The notes: generated by a model from the sequence alone, not told the origin. A DNA stretch of 64,000 nt from Streptococcus oralis (GCF_004127215.1 NZ_QEWJ01000006.1:1-64000); one strand, 5' to 3'; shown: positions 46,993 through 56,847, numbered from the stretch's first letter. Made by a program: numbers and translations.

Positions 46993-47959
46993 TTGGAAAT
47001 CATTTTTTCTAGCCTATCTGCGTTCTCGCAGTCGCATCTTTGTCTATATTTTTTCATTAGGCTTTCTCGTCCTTCTCTTTCAGTTTTTATTTGCTAGTCT
47101 AGGAACTTATTTTCTTTATTTCTTTCTGCTCAGTAGTTTTTTGACCTTCTTATTTTGGGCTTGGGATATATTTGCAGAAGCTCAGGTTTACCGGCAGGAA
47201 ATACTCTATGCTGAGAGAGACCCCAAGTCTCCTCTGGAATGTGCGCTAGTAGAAAAGCTCGAAGAGCGTGAATCTGAATTGTATCAAAAGAAGTCGGAAG
47301 CGCAGAGCAAGCTGACGGATTTGCTGGACTACTACACCTTGTGGGTTCATCAGATCAAGACCCCCATTGCAGCGAGTCGTCTCTTGGTAGCAGAAGTCTC
47401 TGATCGGGAGGTCAAGCAGCAACTGGAACAGGAAATCTTTAAGATTGACTCCTATACCAATCTGGTGTTGCAGTATCTTCGTTTGGAAAGTTTCCACGAT
47501 GACTTGGTATTTGAAAAGGTTCAAGTGGAGGATTTGGTGAAGGAAGTGGTTCGCAAGTATGCCCTTTTCTTTATCCAAAAAGGACTGACGCTCAATCTCC
47601 ATGACCTTGACAAAATCATCGTGACCGATAAGAAGTGGCTGTTGATCGTCATTGAACAAATCCTCTCAAACAGTCTCAAGTACACCAAGGAAGGTGGGTT
47701 AGAGATCTATATGGAAGGTCAGGAGCTCTGTATCAAGGATACGGGAATCGGGATTAAAAACAGTGATGTTCTCCGAGTCTTTGAACGTGGGTTTTCAGGC
47801 TACAATGGTCGTTTGACTCAGCAGTCATCTGGCCTTGGTCTTTACTTATCTAAGAAAATTTCTGAAGAACTGGGCCACCAGATTCGCATCGAGTCTGAGG
47901 TTGGAAAAGGAACAACAGTACGCATCAAGTTTTCCAATAGGAATCTGATGATTGAGTGA
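46985..47959 (+). CDS. BceS-like sensor histidine kinase (intramembrane sensing)
   Basis: 324 residues. Two N-terminal helices with almost no loop between them, so no external sensor domain. Phospho-His in LWVHQIKTPIA. ATPase N-box EQILSNSLKYT, G1 KDTGIGI and G2 SSGLGLYLSKKI. Kinases of this type sense through a BceAB transporter. The adjacent transporter is decayed (48032-48678), so an unlinked BceAB or another signal must be used. Confidence 0.92.
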   Translation: MLDWKSFFLAYLRSRSRIFVYIFSLGFLVLLFQFLFASLGTYFLYFFLLSSFLTFLFWAWDIFAEAQVYRQEILYAERDPKSPLECALVEKLEERESELYQKKSEAQSKLTDLLDYYTLWVHQIKTPIAASRLLVAEVSDREVKQQLEQEIFKIDSYTNLVLQYLRLESFHDDLVFEKVQVEDLVKEVVRKYALFFIQKGLTLNLHDLDKIIVTDKKWLLIVIEQILSNSLKYTKEGGLEIYMEGQELCIKDTGIGIKNSDVLRVFERGFSGYNGRLTQQSSGLGLYLSKKISEELGHQIRIESEVGKGTTVRIKFSNRNLMIE

Positions 47960-47973
47960 GGATAATAGATAAG

Positions 47974-48004
47974 AGCCCAGGATAAGACAACTGGGCTTTT
48001 TTAT
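47974..48004 (+). terminator. Rho-independent terminator after the two-component genes
   Basis: AGCCCAG / CTGGGCT stem, 10-nt loop and a run of six T. Confidence 0.9.
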
Positions 48005-48031
48005 CTTTAACTGTGTATCCTAGTACACTAT

Positions 48032-48678
48032 TTGCTTGGGCGTTTCCGGTTAAAAAATAAAAATCAACCAGACTTTGTGAAAGGTCATCTACAAAATCAA
48101 GCTATTCTTTTAACATCAGACTATAATTATCTAGTCGCATCCAATCTTCAATCCTTCCTAAGAACTGGGTTCAACATCAAAATGCAGAAATTACTAGTGA
48201 ACTCGCTGGTGGGATGGATGTGACTGTAAGCAAAGAGGGACAGTTGAAACTAGCTGATGATTATTCAGACTGTCTTAATAAATCGATATTGCGTTTTGAA
48301 GTTCAGGCTAGTCCTGTTTACGGCTCTATTCGAGCAAGTACCAGTGAGCAAATCAATGAGATTTTTGGTGCGTTCTTCTTTATCGGTCTCTTCCTATTTA
48401 CTATTTTTATGGTTGGTGCAGTATTAATTATCCACTATAAACAAATCTCTGAGAGATATGAAGATTGCGAACGCTTTATCATCTTGAAAAAGGTAGGTCC
48501 TGATCAAAAGCAGATCAAGCAAACCATTAACAAGCAAATCTTGACCGTTTTCTTTCTTCCTGTAATTTTTGCCTTCCTCCATTTTGCCTTTTCTTATCAT
48601 ATGCCTAGTTTGATTCTCAAGATCATTGAAGTAGTTGATGCGACCATGATGTTAACGATAATCTTATCTATCTGTTAA
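48032..48678 (+). pseudogene. Decayed BceB-type ABC permease
   Basis: A 3' part of a BceB/FtsX permease. The first frame (48032-48223) gives extracellular-domain residues (NKNQPDFVKGHLQNQAILL). A frame change near 48210 leads into 48214-48678, which holds the last membrane helices (FFFIGLFLFTIFMVGAVLI, ISERYEDCERFIILKKVG). The N-terminal half and the ATPase are missing, and it stops early after LSIC. It lies directly behind BceRS-like genes, where a bceAB operon would be expected. Confidence 0.85.
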
Positions 48679-48865
48679 ATTGAGAGATTTCCTCAGAGAA
48701 AGACTGTAAAATTTTTGATATAATGTTAGGGATGGACTGACGGATATTTAAAAGATAATGTTCAAAAGAATAACAGGTGAGAAGAAAAATATGTAAGATT
48801 GGACAGAAGTATCTCTACCATCATCCATGCAGAAACAAGATTATATGAAATAAAAGGAGTAACTA

Positions 48866-49915
48866 ATGACCGGAAACTATTCAACACGTGAATACCGTGA
48901 GAAATTATATGATGATCTTCATGTTCGATTAAGAGATACAGTGATTTTGATGTGTGCGATTTTTATTGCCTCTATCGGCCTAAATATGAATTCAACGGCT
49001 GTCATTATTGGAGCCATGCTGATTTCCCCTCTTATGACACCGATTGTTGGACTGGGGTTTGGTTTAGCTATTTTTGATACGCGTTTAATCAAGCAATCTC
49101 TAGAGGTTTTATTTACCCAAGTATTGGTTAGCTTGCTTGTCTCGGCTCTGTATTTCTGGATTTCTCCCTTATCTTATGAAAGTAGCGAATTGATTGCACG
49201 AACCTCTCCAACAATTTGGGATGTGCTCATTGCTATTGCTGGTGGGATAGCAGGTTTCATTGGTTCAAGGAAAAAAGAAGCAAACAATATCGTACCAGGA
49301 GTAGCCATTGCAACAGCTCTGATGCCACCTATCTGCACTGCAGGTTACGGTTTAGCTAATGGAAATGTACGATTTTTATTTGGAGCTCTTTATCTTTTCT
49401 TGATCAACTGTGTCTTTATCATGCTAATCAACATTGTTGGAACAAGAATTATGATGAGAAAATCTCCCTTAAGTTCATTTAAAGAGCTAAACATTAAAAT
49501 GAGAATTGGGTTGATATCCTTGATTGTATTATTGATTCTTCCGGCTAGTTATTCAGCAATTACTTTGACGATAGATCAAGCGCGAAAAGAAGGAATCAAA
49601 CAGTTTGTAGGAAAAGAGTTCGCCAATCACACGGTCATTAATCAAGTCTACAAATCAAGAAACAATGAGTTGGTCTTGACGGTTGTTGGAGATCCGATTT
49701 CAGAAGAAGAATTAGAAACGCTCCACCAAAAACAAGCCTCTTACGGTATTCAATCTGTTCAATTGAAAGTCAATCAAGTTCATAATTCGACAAAATTAGA
49801 CAGTGATTCGACCAAGGAATTTTATGAAACCATTAACAAGTATATCGATCAAAAACTCTCTGAAAAGGATTCACAAAAAGATCTCGTAAAAGAAAATGAA
49901 GCAGACAAGGATTGA
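48866..49915 (+). CDS. DUF389 membrane protein, copy 1
   Basis: 349 residues. About six membrane helices in residues 20-250 (NSTAVIIGAMLISPLMTPIVGLGFG is diagnostic) and a C-terminal soluble domain. DUF389 function is unknown. The second copy at 51131 differs at about 23 of 349 positions. AAAGGAG precedes the ATG. Confidence 0.9.
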   Translation: MTGNYSTREYREKLYDDLHVRLRDTVILMCAIFIASIGLNMNSTAVIIGAMLISPLMTPIVGLGFGLAIFDTRLIKQSLEVLFTQVLVSLLVSALYFWISPLSYESSELIARTSPTIWDVLIAIAGGIAGFIGSRKKEANNIVPGVAIATALMPPICTAGYGLANGNVRFLFGALYLFLINCVFIMLINIVGTRIMMRKSPLSSFKELNIKMRIGLISLIVLLILPASYSAITLTIDQARKEGIKQFVGKEFANHTVINQVYKSRNNELVLTVVGDPISEEELETLHQKQASYGIQSVQLKVNQVHNSTKLDSDSTKEFYETINKYIDQKLSEKDSQKDLVKENEADKD

Positions 49916-50228
49916 GGACAATGAACTGAATCGGTTTTTACGCCGTGTTTTTCTTGTATCTTCCTCTTTCTTACTTATAGCAGGTTGTTTTTGATAAATC
50001 TAAGCAACACTAAATGATGAAGTGAAAGGGGATGAATCTTTGATAGTATTCATTTATTGTGAAATATGATATATTTATTAATTAGATGGATGAATACTTC
50101 TAGAGTTAAATATAGCATAATAGGGACAGACTTTTTGGTTTATTTTTGTTTGTAGTCGGATTATGAAAGAATATCCAATATTATGCGATAAGATAGAATG
50201 TTACAAAAAAGAAAGGGGATGCAATCCG
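49916..50228. other. Intergenic region between DUF389 copy 1 and the channel remnants
   Basis: No intact gene. A short frame near 49935-50000 reads RRVFLVSSSFLLIAGCF then stop, resembling a lipoprotein signal with a lipobox but without a body. The rest is AT-rich. It separates the two DUF389 units and may be decay of a lost gene. Confidence 0.5.
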
Positions 50229-50531
50229 ATGAAGAAAGACAGATTAATTGTATTGACAGATGCTGTTCTAGCAATTATTATGACCATCTTGATTTTAGAG
50301 TTAGAAAAACCAACAACACCAAGTCTTGAAGCTTTTTGGGATTTACGGCAAAATTTCTTTGCTTGTTTTCTTTCCTTTTTCTGGTTGGGATCGTTATGGA
50401 TGGCACTAAACACATTATGGGAAAAGGTTGAGAAAATTTCCTCAGAAATTATTTGGTGGAATTTGTTTCTACTCTTGGAGCGGCAGGAGTTCTCTTTGGA
50501 GAATTTCATGCCATCCAAGATACCAGTCTGA
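50229..50531 (+). pseudogene. Truncated TMEM175-family (DUF1211) potassium channel
   Basis: 100 residues from ATG 50229 behind AAAGGGGATG. N-terminal TMEM175 pattern (KDRLIVLTDAVLAIIMTILILELE and FWLGSLWMALNTLWEK). The family is about twice as long and has six helices; here the frame runs into unrelated residues after WWNLFLL and ends. Probably inactive. Confidence 0.75.
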
Positions 50532-50797
50532 ATGATGTGGTGGACCGGATCTATATAAATGTCAAGGATTTACCGTTTCAGTCCTTGGGAGCTTTAGCTA
50601 ATATCCTGTCTGATGTTAAGAAGGGACTGATTCAAGACAGTCATATCTGGTCTTTCTTCCAGTCATTTTTCAAACAATATCAGTTGATAATCAGCTTAAA
50701 TCAGATCTATCAGTTTGTCTATCTTTCTCTGATGGAGATCATGTCCTATCTTCACTTTGATTATTGGAAAAAACGGCTCGGTCAGGAGCTAGTATGA
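50453..50797 (+). CDS. Unrecognised fragment following the TMEM175 remnant
   Basis: 114 residues from an ATG inside the previous gene, in another frame. It has no ribosome site and looks like the C-terminal part of a larger protein: an alanine/glycine-rich start (TLGAAGVLFGEF) and an amphipathic helical rest (DSHIWSFFQSFFKQYQLII). Not recognised. May be a fusion scar rather than a translated gene. It ends 13 nt before the ion channel gene. Confidence 0.4.
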   Translation: MVEFVSTLGAAGVLFGEFHAIQDTSLNDVVDRIYINVKDLPFQSLGALANILSDVKKGLIQDSHIWSFFQSFFKQYQLIISLNQIYQFVYLSLMEIMSYLHFDYWKKRLGQELV

Positions 50798-50810
50798 ATA
50801 AGGAGAACAA

Positions 50811-51134
50811 ATGAGACGTTTAAAAATGTTATGGCATATTATACAGGTTACGGGTTTTACTCGGTTTGCTCTGAGTTTTGTGACCTTTGTTTTTGGGTCA
50901 GGAGGCGTGCTTTTCCTAGTTGAACCTGCTATCACAAATTACGGAGACGGTCTTTGGTATGCTTTTGTGACTTCGACGACTGTCGGCTACGGGGATCTCC
51001 TAGCTGTGACCTTGATTGGAAGGATTACCAGTGTCTTCTTGACGATTTATGGGCTCATATTTTTTGGCTGTTTATCAGCTGTTATTATTAATTATTATAC
51101 CGATTTAAATAAGGAAAGAGGAGAGGACAAATGA
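50811..51134 (+). CDS. Small two-helix potassium channel
   Basis: 107 residues, two transmembrane helices separated by the K+ selectivity filter TTVGYGD. Minimal pore-domain channel of the ion_trans_2 type. No cytoplasmic RCK domain. AAGGAG precedes ATG 50811. Overlaps DUF389 copy 2 (ATGA), suggesting a channel-DUF389 pair. Confidence 0.88.
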   Translation: MRRLKMLWHIIQVTGFTRFALSFVTFVFGSGGVLFLVEPAITNYGDGLWYAFVTSTTVGYGDLLAVTLIGRITSVFLTIYGLIFFGCLSAVIINYYTDLNKERGEDK

Positions 51135-52180
51135 CTGCCAATTATTCAACACGGGAATACCGTGAGAAATTATACGATGACCTTCATGTTCGATTGAGAG
51201 ATACAGCGATTTTGATGTGTGCAATTTTTATTGCCTCTATCGGTCTAAATATGAATTCAACAGCTGTTATTATTGGAGCCATGTTAATTTCACCTCTCAT
51301 GACACCGATTGTTGGACTGGGATTCGGTTTAGCTATTTTTGATACGCGTTTAATCAAGCAATCTCTAGAGGTTTTATTGACTCAAGTGTTGGTCAGTTTG
51401 CTTGTCTCGACTCTGTATTTCTGGATTTCTCCCTTGTCTTATGCAAGTAGCGAGTTGATCGCACGAACCTCTCCAACCATTTGGGATGTTCTCATTGCTA
51501 TTGCTGGTGGGATTGCTGGTGTGATCGGTTCAAGGAAAAAAGAAGCAAACAATATCGTGCCAGGAGTAGCCATTGCTACAGCTTTGATGCCGCCTATCTG
51601 TACTGCTGGCTATGGTTTAGCTAATGGGAATGTACGATTTTTATTGGGGGCTCTCTATCTTTTCTTGATCAACTGTGTCTTTATCATGCTAGCCAACATT
51701 GTTGGAACAAGAATTTTGATGAGAAAATCTCCTTTAACTTCATTTAAAGAGCTGAGCATTAAAATGAGAATTGGCTTGATTTCTTTGATTGTATTGTTGA
51801 TTCTTCCAGCTAGCTATTCGGCAGTTACTCTGACAATAGAACAAGCGCGCAAAGAAGGGATCAAACAGTTTGTAGGAAAAGAGTTCGCCAATTATACGGT
51901 TATTAATCAAGTCTACAAGTCAAGTAACAATGAATTGGTCTTGACGGTTGTTGGAGATCCGATTTCAGAAGAAGAATTAGAAACACTCCACCAAAAACAA
52001 GCCTCTTACGGTATTCAATCTGTTCAATTGAAAGTGAATCAAGTTCAGAACTCGCCAACATTAGATAGTGAAGCGACCAAGGAATTTTATGAAAACATTG
52101 ACAAGTATATTGATCAAAAACTCTCTGAAAAAGATTCACAAAACGATCTCGTAAAAGAAAATGAAGCAGACAAGGATTGA
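51131..52180 (+). CDS. DUF389 membrane protein, copy 2
   Basis: 349 residues, about 93 percent identical to copy 1 at 48866 by eye. Starts inside the channel stop codon (ATGA). Differences cluster in the soluble C-terminal part (HNSTKLDSDS versus QNSPTLDSEA). Function unknown. Confidence 0.9.
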   Translation: MTANYSTREYREKLYDDLHVRLRDTAILMCAIFIASIGLNMNSTAVIIGAMLISPLMTPIVGLGFGLAIFDTRLIKQSLEVLLTQVLVSLLVSTLYFWISPLSYASSELIARTSPTIWDVLIAIAGGIAGVIGSRKKEANNIVPGVAIATALMPPICTAGYGLANGNVRFLLGALYLFLINCVFIMLANIVGTRILMRKSPLTSFKELSIKMRIGLISLIVLLILPASYSAVTLTIEQARKEGIKQFVGKEFANYTVINQVYKSSNNELVLTVVGDPISEEELETLHQKQASYGIQSVQLKVNQVQNSPTLDSEATKEFYENIDKYIDQKLSEKDSQNDLVKENEADKD

Positions 52181-52258
52181 GGATACTGACTTTATCTAAC
52201 TCATGAAAGTAAATCTTGTGTGGTGGTTTGGTCAATCACTACTAGCTCGGATTAAATA

Positions 52259-52362
52259 ATACTCTTCGAAAATCAAATTCAAACCACGTCAGCGTCGCCT
52301 TACCGTACTCAAGTACAGCTTGCGGCTAGCTTCCTAGTTTGCTTTTTGATTTTCATTGAGTA
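52259..52362. repeat. BOX element (boxA and boxC, no boxB)
   Basis: Starts ATACTCTTCGAAAATC and ends GATTTTCATTGAGTA, with ACGTCAGCGTCGCCTTACCG (the region used by the BOX-A1R typing primer) and TGCGGCTAGCTTCCTAGTTTG. About 104 bp. Lies between the convergent DUF389 gene and thrS. Confidence 0.9.
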
Positions 52363-52368
52363 AAAATA

Positions 52369-52402
52369 TAAAAAGCAACAGCTGAAATAGTTGTTGCTTT
52401 TT
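52369..52402. terminator. Bidirectional terminator between DUF389 copy 2 and thrS
   Basis: AAAAAGCAACA / TGTTGCTTTTT stem with 11-nt loop. It directly follows the BOX element. Confidence 0.85.
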
Positions 52403-52423
52403 AGGTAGCTAGGATTTTATCTC

Positions 52424-54367
52424 TTATTTCTCAACGCGTGATTTGTTGGCGATATCAGCTAGGATAGCTTGCACAAAGTCATCTACTGAGACAGTTTGTG
52501 TTTCTTTTTGGCCGTAGCGACGAACATTGACTGTTCCGTCTTCCATTTCCTTGTCACCAACGATTAATTGGTAAGGAATTTTGCTTGTTTGTGAAGCACG
52601 GATTTTGAACTGCATTTTTTCATTGCGCTCATCTACATCTGCACGGACACCGCGGTCACGGAGTTTCTTAGCCACTTCCCATGCGTAGTCTACGTGTTTT
52701 TCGTTAGAAACTGGGATGAGAGTTACTTGGTGTGGTGCAAGCCATGTTGGGAAGGCACCTTTGTAGTTCTCAATCAAGATAGCTGTGAAGCGTTCCATGG
52801 TTGAAATAACACCACGGTGAATCATAACTGGACGGTGTTCTTCACCATCAGGCCCGATGTATTTGAGGTCGAAGCGTTCTGGAAGCAAGAAGTCAAGCTG
52901 GATAGTCGAAAGGGTTTCTTCTTTTCCGAGAGCTGTCTTAACTTGGATATCCAATTTTGGTCCGTAGAAGGCTGCTTCACCTTCAGCTTCAAAGTAGTCA
53001 ACACCCATTTCATCAAGTGCTGCACGAAGCATGGTTTGAGCATTTTCCCACATCTCATCGTTGTCAAAGTACTTGTGAGTATCTTGAGGGTCACGAAGAG
53101 AGAGACGGAAGCGGTATTCAGTCAAGTTGAAGTCTTCATAAACATCGATAATCAACTGAAGGGCACGTTGGAATTCTTCTTGGATTTGTTCTGGAGTGAC
53201 AAAGAGGTGACCGTCGTTGAGGGACATTTCACGTACACGTTGAAGACCAGTGAGGGCACCAGATTTCTCGTAGCGGTGCATCATACCGATTTCAGCGATA
53301 CGGATTGGCAATTCACGGTAAGAGTGAACATGGTGTTTGAAGACTTGGATGTGGTGTGGGCAGTTCATTGGACGAAGGACAAATTCTTCCCCGTCACCCA
53401 TGTCCATAGTTGGGAACATGTCTTCTTGGTAATGATCCCAGTGACCAGAAGTCTTGTAGAGTTCAACAGAAGCAAGTGGTGGAGTGTAAACGTGTTGGTA
53501 GCCAGAAGCTAACTCCTTGTCTACGATGTAGCGTTCCAATTCACGACGGATAGTCGCACCGTTTGGCAACCAGAATGGCAAACCTTGTCCGACTTCTTGT
53601 GAAATCATGAAGAGGTCAAGCTCTTTACCAAGTTTACGGTGGTCACGTTCTTTGGCTTCTTCACGCATTTGAAGGTAGTTTTTCAAGTCTTTCTTGTCAA
53701 ACCAAGCTGTACCGTAGATCCGTTGCATCATCGCGTTGTCGCTATTTCCACGCCAGTAAGCACCTGCTACATGAAGAAGGTGGAAGATTTGGATGCGGCC
53801 TGTTGAAGGGACGTGAGGTCCACGGCAGAGGTCCACGTATTCACCTTGACGGTAGATGGTCAAACCACCCTCGTCTTCAGAGTGTTCTTCAATCAATTCC
53901 AACTTGTAAGGGTCGTTTTTGAAGATTTCACGCGCTTCATCTTTCGATACTTCCTCACGAATAGATGGGAAGTTTTCTTTAACGATCTTTTGCATTTCTT
54001 CTTCGATACGAGGCAGGTCTTCGTTGGAGATTTGACCAGCCTGATTGTCCGTATCATAGTAGAAACCATCTTCAATAGCTGGACCAACTCCCAAGTGAAT
54101 GTCTGGGAAAAGGCGACGAGCTGCTTGGGCGAACAAGTGGGCAGCTGAGTGGCGCAAGATTGGAAGGGCATCTTCGTGATCAGGTGTCACGATTTCGATG
54201 CTTCCATCTTCAGTGATAGCACGAGTCGTGTCGATGAGTTTGCCGTTGAATTTACCAGCGAGAGCTTTTTTAGCTAGAGAATTGCTGATAGATTGGGCAA
54301 TTTCAAAAGTAGTAACGCCAGATTCGAATTCACGAACAGCGCCATCTGGGAAAGTAATCTTAATCAT
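52424..54367 (-). CDS. thrS: Threonyl-tRNA synthetase
   Basis: 647 residues, the usual length. N-terminal TGS domain ([18 protein letters not shown]), editing domain with [16 protein letters not shown] and [10 protein letters not shown], class II core ([30 protein letters not shown]), and anticodon-binding domain ([22 protein letters not shown]). The stop leads into a bidirectional terminator. Follows a small kinase gene by 10 nt and is controlled by the T-box upstream of it. Confidence 0.97.
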   Translation of the reverse strand: MIKITFPDGAVREFESGVTTFEIAQSISNSLAKKALAGKFNGKLIDTTRAITEDGSIEIVTPDHEDALPILRHSAAHLFAQAARRLFPDIHLGVGPAIEDGFYYDTDNQAGQISNEDLPRIEEEMQKIVKENFPSIREEVSKDEAREIFKNDPYKLELIEEHSEDEGGLTIYRQGEYVDLCRGPHVPSTGRIQIFHLLHVAGAYWRGNSDNAMMQRIYGTAWFDKKDLKNYLQMREEAKERDHRKLGKELDLFMISQEVGQGLPFWLPNGATIRRELERYIVDKELASGYQHVYTPPLASVELYKTSGHWDHYQEDMFPTMDMGDGEEFVLRPMNCPHHIQVFKHHVHSYRELPIRIAEIGMMHRYEKSGALTGLQRVREMSLNDGHLFVTPEQIQEEFQRALQLIIDVYEDFNLTEYRFRLSLRDPQDTHKYFDNDEMWENAQTMLRAALDEMGVDYFEAEGEAAFYGPKLDIQVKTALGKEETLSTIQLDFLLPERFDLKYIGPDGEEHRPVMIHRGVISTMERFTAILIENYKGAFPTWLAPHQVTLIPVSNEKHVDYAWEVAKKLRDRGVRADVDERNEKMQFKIRASQTSKIPYQLIVGDKEMEDGTVNVRRYGQKETQTVSVDDFVQAILADIANKSRVEK

Positions 54368-54377
54368 GGTTTTCTCC

Positions 54378-55004
54378 TTAAATATTTATTCTTTTTTTGT
54401 TGGACAATTTTAAGAGCCGAGCAACCTCTTCCGCAGTTTGATTCTCTGATTGACTGCCATCTGTTATGAGGCTAGGATAGCCTAATCTCACCGCTTCCTT
54501 ACGAACCATTTGAGCAAAAAGAATATCTCGTTGCATCCAGTTTTCAAAAGCTTGCTCAGGGTTGGTTGTACCCTCTAAGACATAAGGAACCCATTCTCTT
54601 TGTCTATAATGCTTTTTTTGAAAATCAGCTGTCGGAGTCAAGCATAGATAGGAAGACGCTGGGCATTCAAGCTTCTTTACCAAGTGAGGCAAAAGTCCTG
54701 CTCCCTCCACCAAGAGAGGTCTGTTTTGATTTTTTATCAAGTAAGATTTTACATAAGGAAAAATCTCTTCATAAAAGCGCCATTCTTCATCTGCCATCTC
54801 TTCTGGATTTCTCATCCAGATTTGTTCTGGATTTCTATCCTGCCTAAGAAGGCAAATTGGCTGTGAGTCTGCACTTGCTTGACTCATCATCTCTTCTACC
54901 AAATCATCCAGTTTGATATAAAGTAGTTGATACTGTCTAGCAAGAAGTGAAGCAATTGTTGACTTTCCACTACAAGGCGATCCGCCAATCATATAAAGCA
55001 TCAT
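54378..55004 (-). CDS. Small P-loop kinase-like ATPase
   Basis: 208 residues. P-loop [10 protein letters not shown] at the N-terminus; AAA/shikimate-kinase-like fold. Not recognised as a named enzyme. AGGAGG lies 4 nt before the ATG at 55004 and 7 nt before a second ATG at 55001, so the start is one of these. A frame extending to 55085 would translate the T-box terminator. It sits between the T-box and thrS, so its expression depends on threonine charging. Confidence 0.8.
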   Translation of the reverse strand: MMLYMIGGSPCSGKSTIASLLARQYQLLYIKLDDLVEEMMSQASADSQPICLLRQDRNPEQIWMRNPEEMADEEWRFYEEIFPYVKSYLIKNQNRPLLVEGAGLLPHLVKKLECPASSYLCLTPTADFQKKHYRQREWVPYVLEGTTNPEQAFENWMQRDILFAQMVRKEAVRLGYPSLITDGSQSENQTAEEVARLLKLSNKKRINI

Positions 55005-55020
55005 TCTTCCTCCTTCTGAC

Positions 55021-55232
55021 AAAATAAAAACGACATCCTCGAAAGGACGTCGCAACGTGGTTCCACCTTCATTTATGTTCCTCAAAAAAGAGGGACACCT
55101 CAGATTGGCTTTAACGTGGCCACCGTTTTATGTTTTCATAAAAGTCAGTTGAGTAGTATCAGTTTAGGCTTTCTATGCGTTTCCAGCAACCACGCACTCT
55201 CTAGTAGAAAGGGACTAAGTGACTTGTCTCTA
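55021..55232 (-). ncRNA. T-box riboswitch (threonine) for the kinase-thrS operon
   Basis: On the minus strand: stem I with AGAGAGTGCG and GGTTGCTGGAAACGCA, a putative specifier ACT in GATACTACTCAAC, the T-box AGGTGGAACCACG (plus-strand 55056-55068), and the terminator GCGACGTCC / GGATGTCG with U-run (55021-55053). Promoter TTGAAA (55261-55266), 16 bp, TATAAT (55239-55244). Uncharged tRNA-Thr should prevent termination. The specifier is uncertain. Confidence 0.9.
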
Positions 55233-55238
55233 TGGATT

Positions 55239-55266
55239 ATTATAGCATGATTGCGAGATTTTTCAA
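55239..55266 (-). promoter_or_regulatory. Promoter of the kinase-thrS operon
   Basis: Minus-strand -35 TTGAAA (55261-55266), 16-bp spacer, -10 TATAAT (55239-55244). Confidence 0.8.
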
Positions 55267-55271
55267 GGCTT

Positions 55272-55637
55272 TTATTCTATTTTTTTACTTTTCTGCTTGT
55301 TTGTAAGATGACTAAGACCTTTCCCTGAAGCCATACCAAGTAGGGCAAAGAGTTCATAAGCTAGGAAATAAACGAGAATGAATTCATTGAAAGTGATGAT
55401 GGTAAAGCAATAGAGCAGACCAATACCGAGTAGCCACCAGAGTGAGAAATGGAAACGGTAGCTATAAAGAAGGGACACGATGAAGGTTGCCAAAGGTGAA
55501 AAGAGGATGATGTTATAAATGTAAAGTCCTTTCAGCGTATAAGGGTCAGATATCAGCAGTAAAAGCAACTCATAGAAAGGCCAGTAAAAGAAGAATATGA
55601 CAAGGTAGTATGGGATATACTTAAGATAGTTCCGCAT
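55272..55637 (-). CDS. Small polytopic membrane protein
   Basis: 121 residues, aromatic-rich with four hydrophobic helices (YYLVIFFFYWPFYELLLLLI, IILFSPLATFIVSLLY, WWLLGIGLLYCFTIITF, ILVYFLAYELFALLG) and a basic tail. No family recognised. GGAGGA precedes the ATG. Same strand as the thrS operon but the T-box promoter lies between them. Confidence 0.75.
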   Translation of the reverse strand: MRNYLKYIPYYLVIFFFYWPFYELLLLLISDPYTLKGLYIYNIILFSPLATFIVSLLYSYRFHFSLWWLLGIGLLYCFTIITFNEFILVYFLAYELFALLGMASGKGLSHLTNKQKSKKIE

Positions 55638-55834
55638 GGCAATAGTCCTCCAATCTGCAAAAATAGAGAGAGGTTGAAGACCACATGATCCTAAATGAAG
55701 GGGAGTTCTCTACCTATATTATAGCACGATTTGGAAGCTCTTACAAGTTGATCAGGTAAGCAGTGATAGTGATTTTTTGGAGTGTTTTCTGCTATAATAC
55801 TAACAGAAGAAGTAAGAGGAAATGAGGAGAAAGA

Positions 55835-56686
55835 ATGACGAAAATAGCAGTTCTTTCAGATATACATGGGAATACGACAGCCTTGGAGGCTGTACTGGCT
55901 GATGCTGAAAAGGCAAAGGTAGATGAGTACTGGCTTTTGGGGGATATACTTATGCCGGGAACGGGACGTAGAAGGATATTGAATCTTTTAGCTACTTTGC
56001 CTATCTCTGTAAGAGTTCTTGGTAATTGGGAGAATAGCCTCTGGCGAGGCTTGCATCGTAAGCTAGATCCTACAAAAGCGAGTCATCGCTACCTCCTGCG
56101 CCAAAGTCAGTACATTTTAGAAGAAATTAGCCCTAAAGAAATCGAAGACCTCCACAATCAACCCATGCAAGTTCATCGTCAGTTTGGTGATTTGACGGTA
56201 GGAATCACTCACCATCTCCCTGATAAAAACTGGGGTAGAGAGTTGATTCATACGGGAAAACAAGAAGATTTTGATAGGTTGGTGACGGAACCGCATGCTT
56301 CTATAGCAGTGTATGGCCATATCCACCAACAGTTGCTTCGCTATGGAAGTGACGGACAGTTGATTCTCAATCCAGGTTCGATTGGGCAACCCTTCTTTTT
56401 AGATGCATGGTTGCGTAAGGATCTGCGTGCCCAATATATGATTTTAGAGTTTGACGAAGGTGGACTGGCCGATATCGATTTTCGTCGAGTGGATTATGAT
56501 GTAGAAGCCGAATTGCAGCTGGCTAAGGACTTAAAACTCCCCTATTTCCAGGTTTACTATGAAAGCTTGGTAAATGGGATTCACCATACTCATAATCAGG
56601 AATTGTTGAGTCAGATTAGCGAACAAGAAGGTTATGATCAAGATGTTGAACTCTGGATGGAAAGAGAAAAGAAAGATTGGTTTTAA
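55835..56686 (+). CDS. Metallophosphoesterase family protein
   Basis: 283 residues. Calcineurin-like motifs in order: SDIHGN (D-x-H), GDILMPG, GNWEN (GNxE), and GHIHQQ. Two-metal phosphodiesterase or phosphatase. Substrate not known; similar YfcE-like streptococcal proteins are uncharacterised. GAGGAGA before the ATG. Confidence 0.88.
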   Translation: MTKIAVLSDIHGNTTALEAVLADAEKAKVDEYWLLGDILMPGTGRRRILNLLATLPISVRVLGNWENSLWRGLHRKLDPTKASHRYLLRQSQYILEEISPKEIEDLHNQPMQVHRQFGDLTVGITHHLPDKNWGRELIHTGKQEDFDRLVTEPHASIAVYGHIHQQLLRYGSDGQLILNPGSIGQPFFLDAWLRKDLRAQYMILEFDEGGLADIDFRRVDYDVEAELQLAKDLKLPYFQVYYESLVNGIHHTHNQELLSQISEQEGYDQDVELWMEREKKDWF

Positions 56687-56847
56687 GAGGAGGTTTGACT
56701 AGAAATAAGATAGTATAGCGGCAGCTGTTTCTTGGAAAGTCAAAAAGGAAACGAATTGACGGTTTATAAAGTTTATGCTAAAATATGAAAAAATATATAA
56801 TTTGAACACCATACTAATTGATGCTCAAAATAATAGGGAGATTATTT

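Noticed and set aside
52817-53512. 231-residue plus-strand frame antisense to thrS
   Set aside because: Phe/Val-rich shadow typical of the strand opposite a highly expressed gene. thrS is intact.
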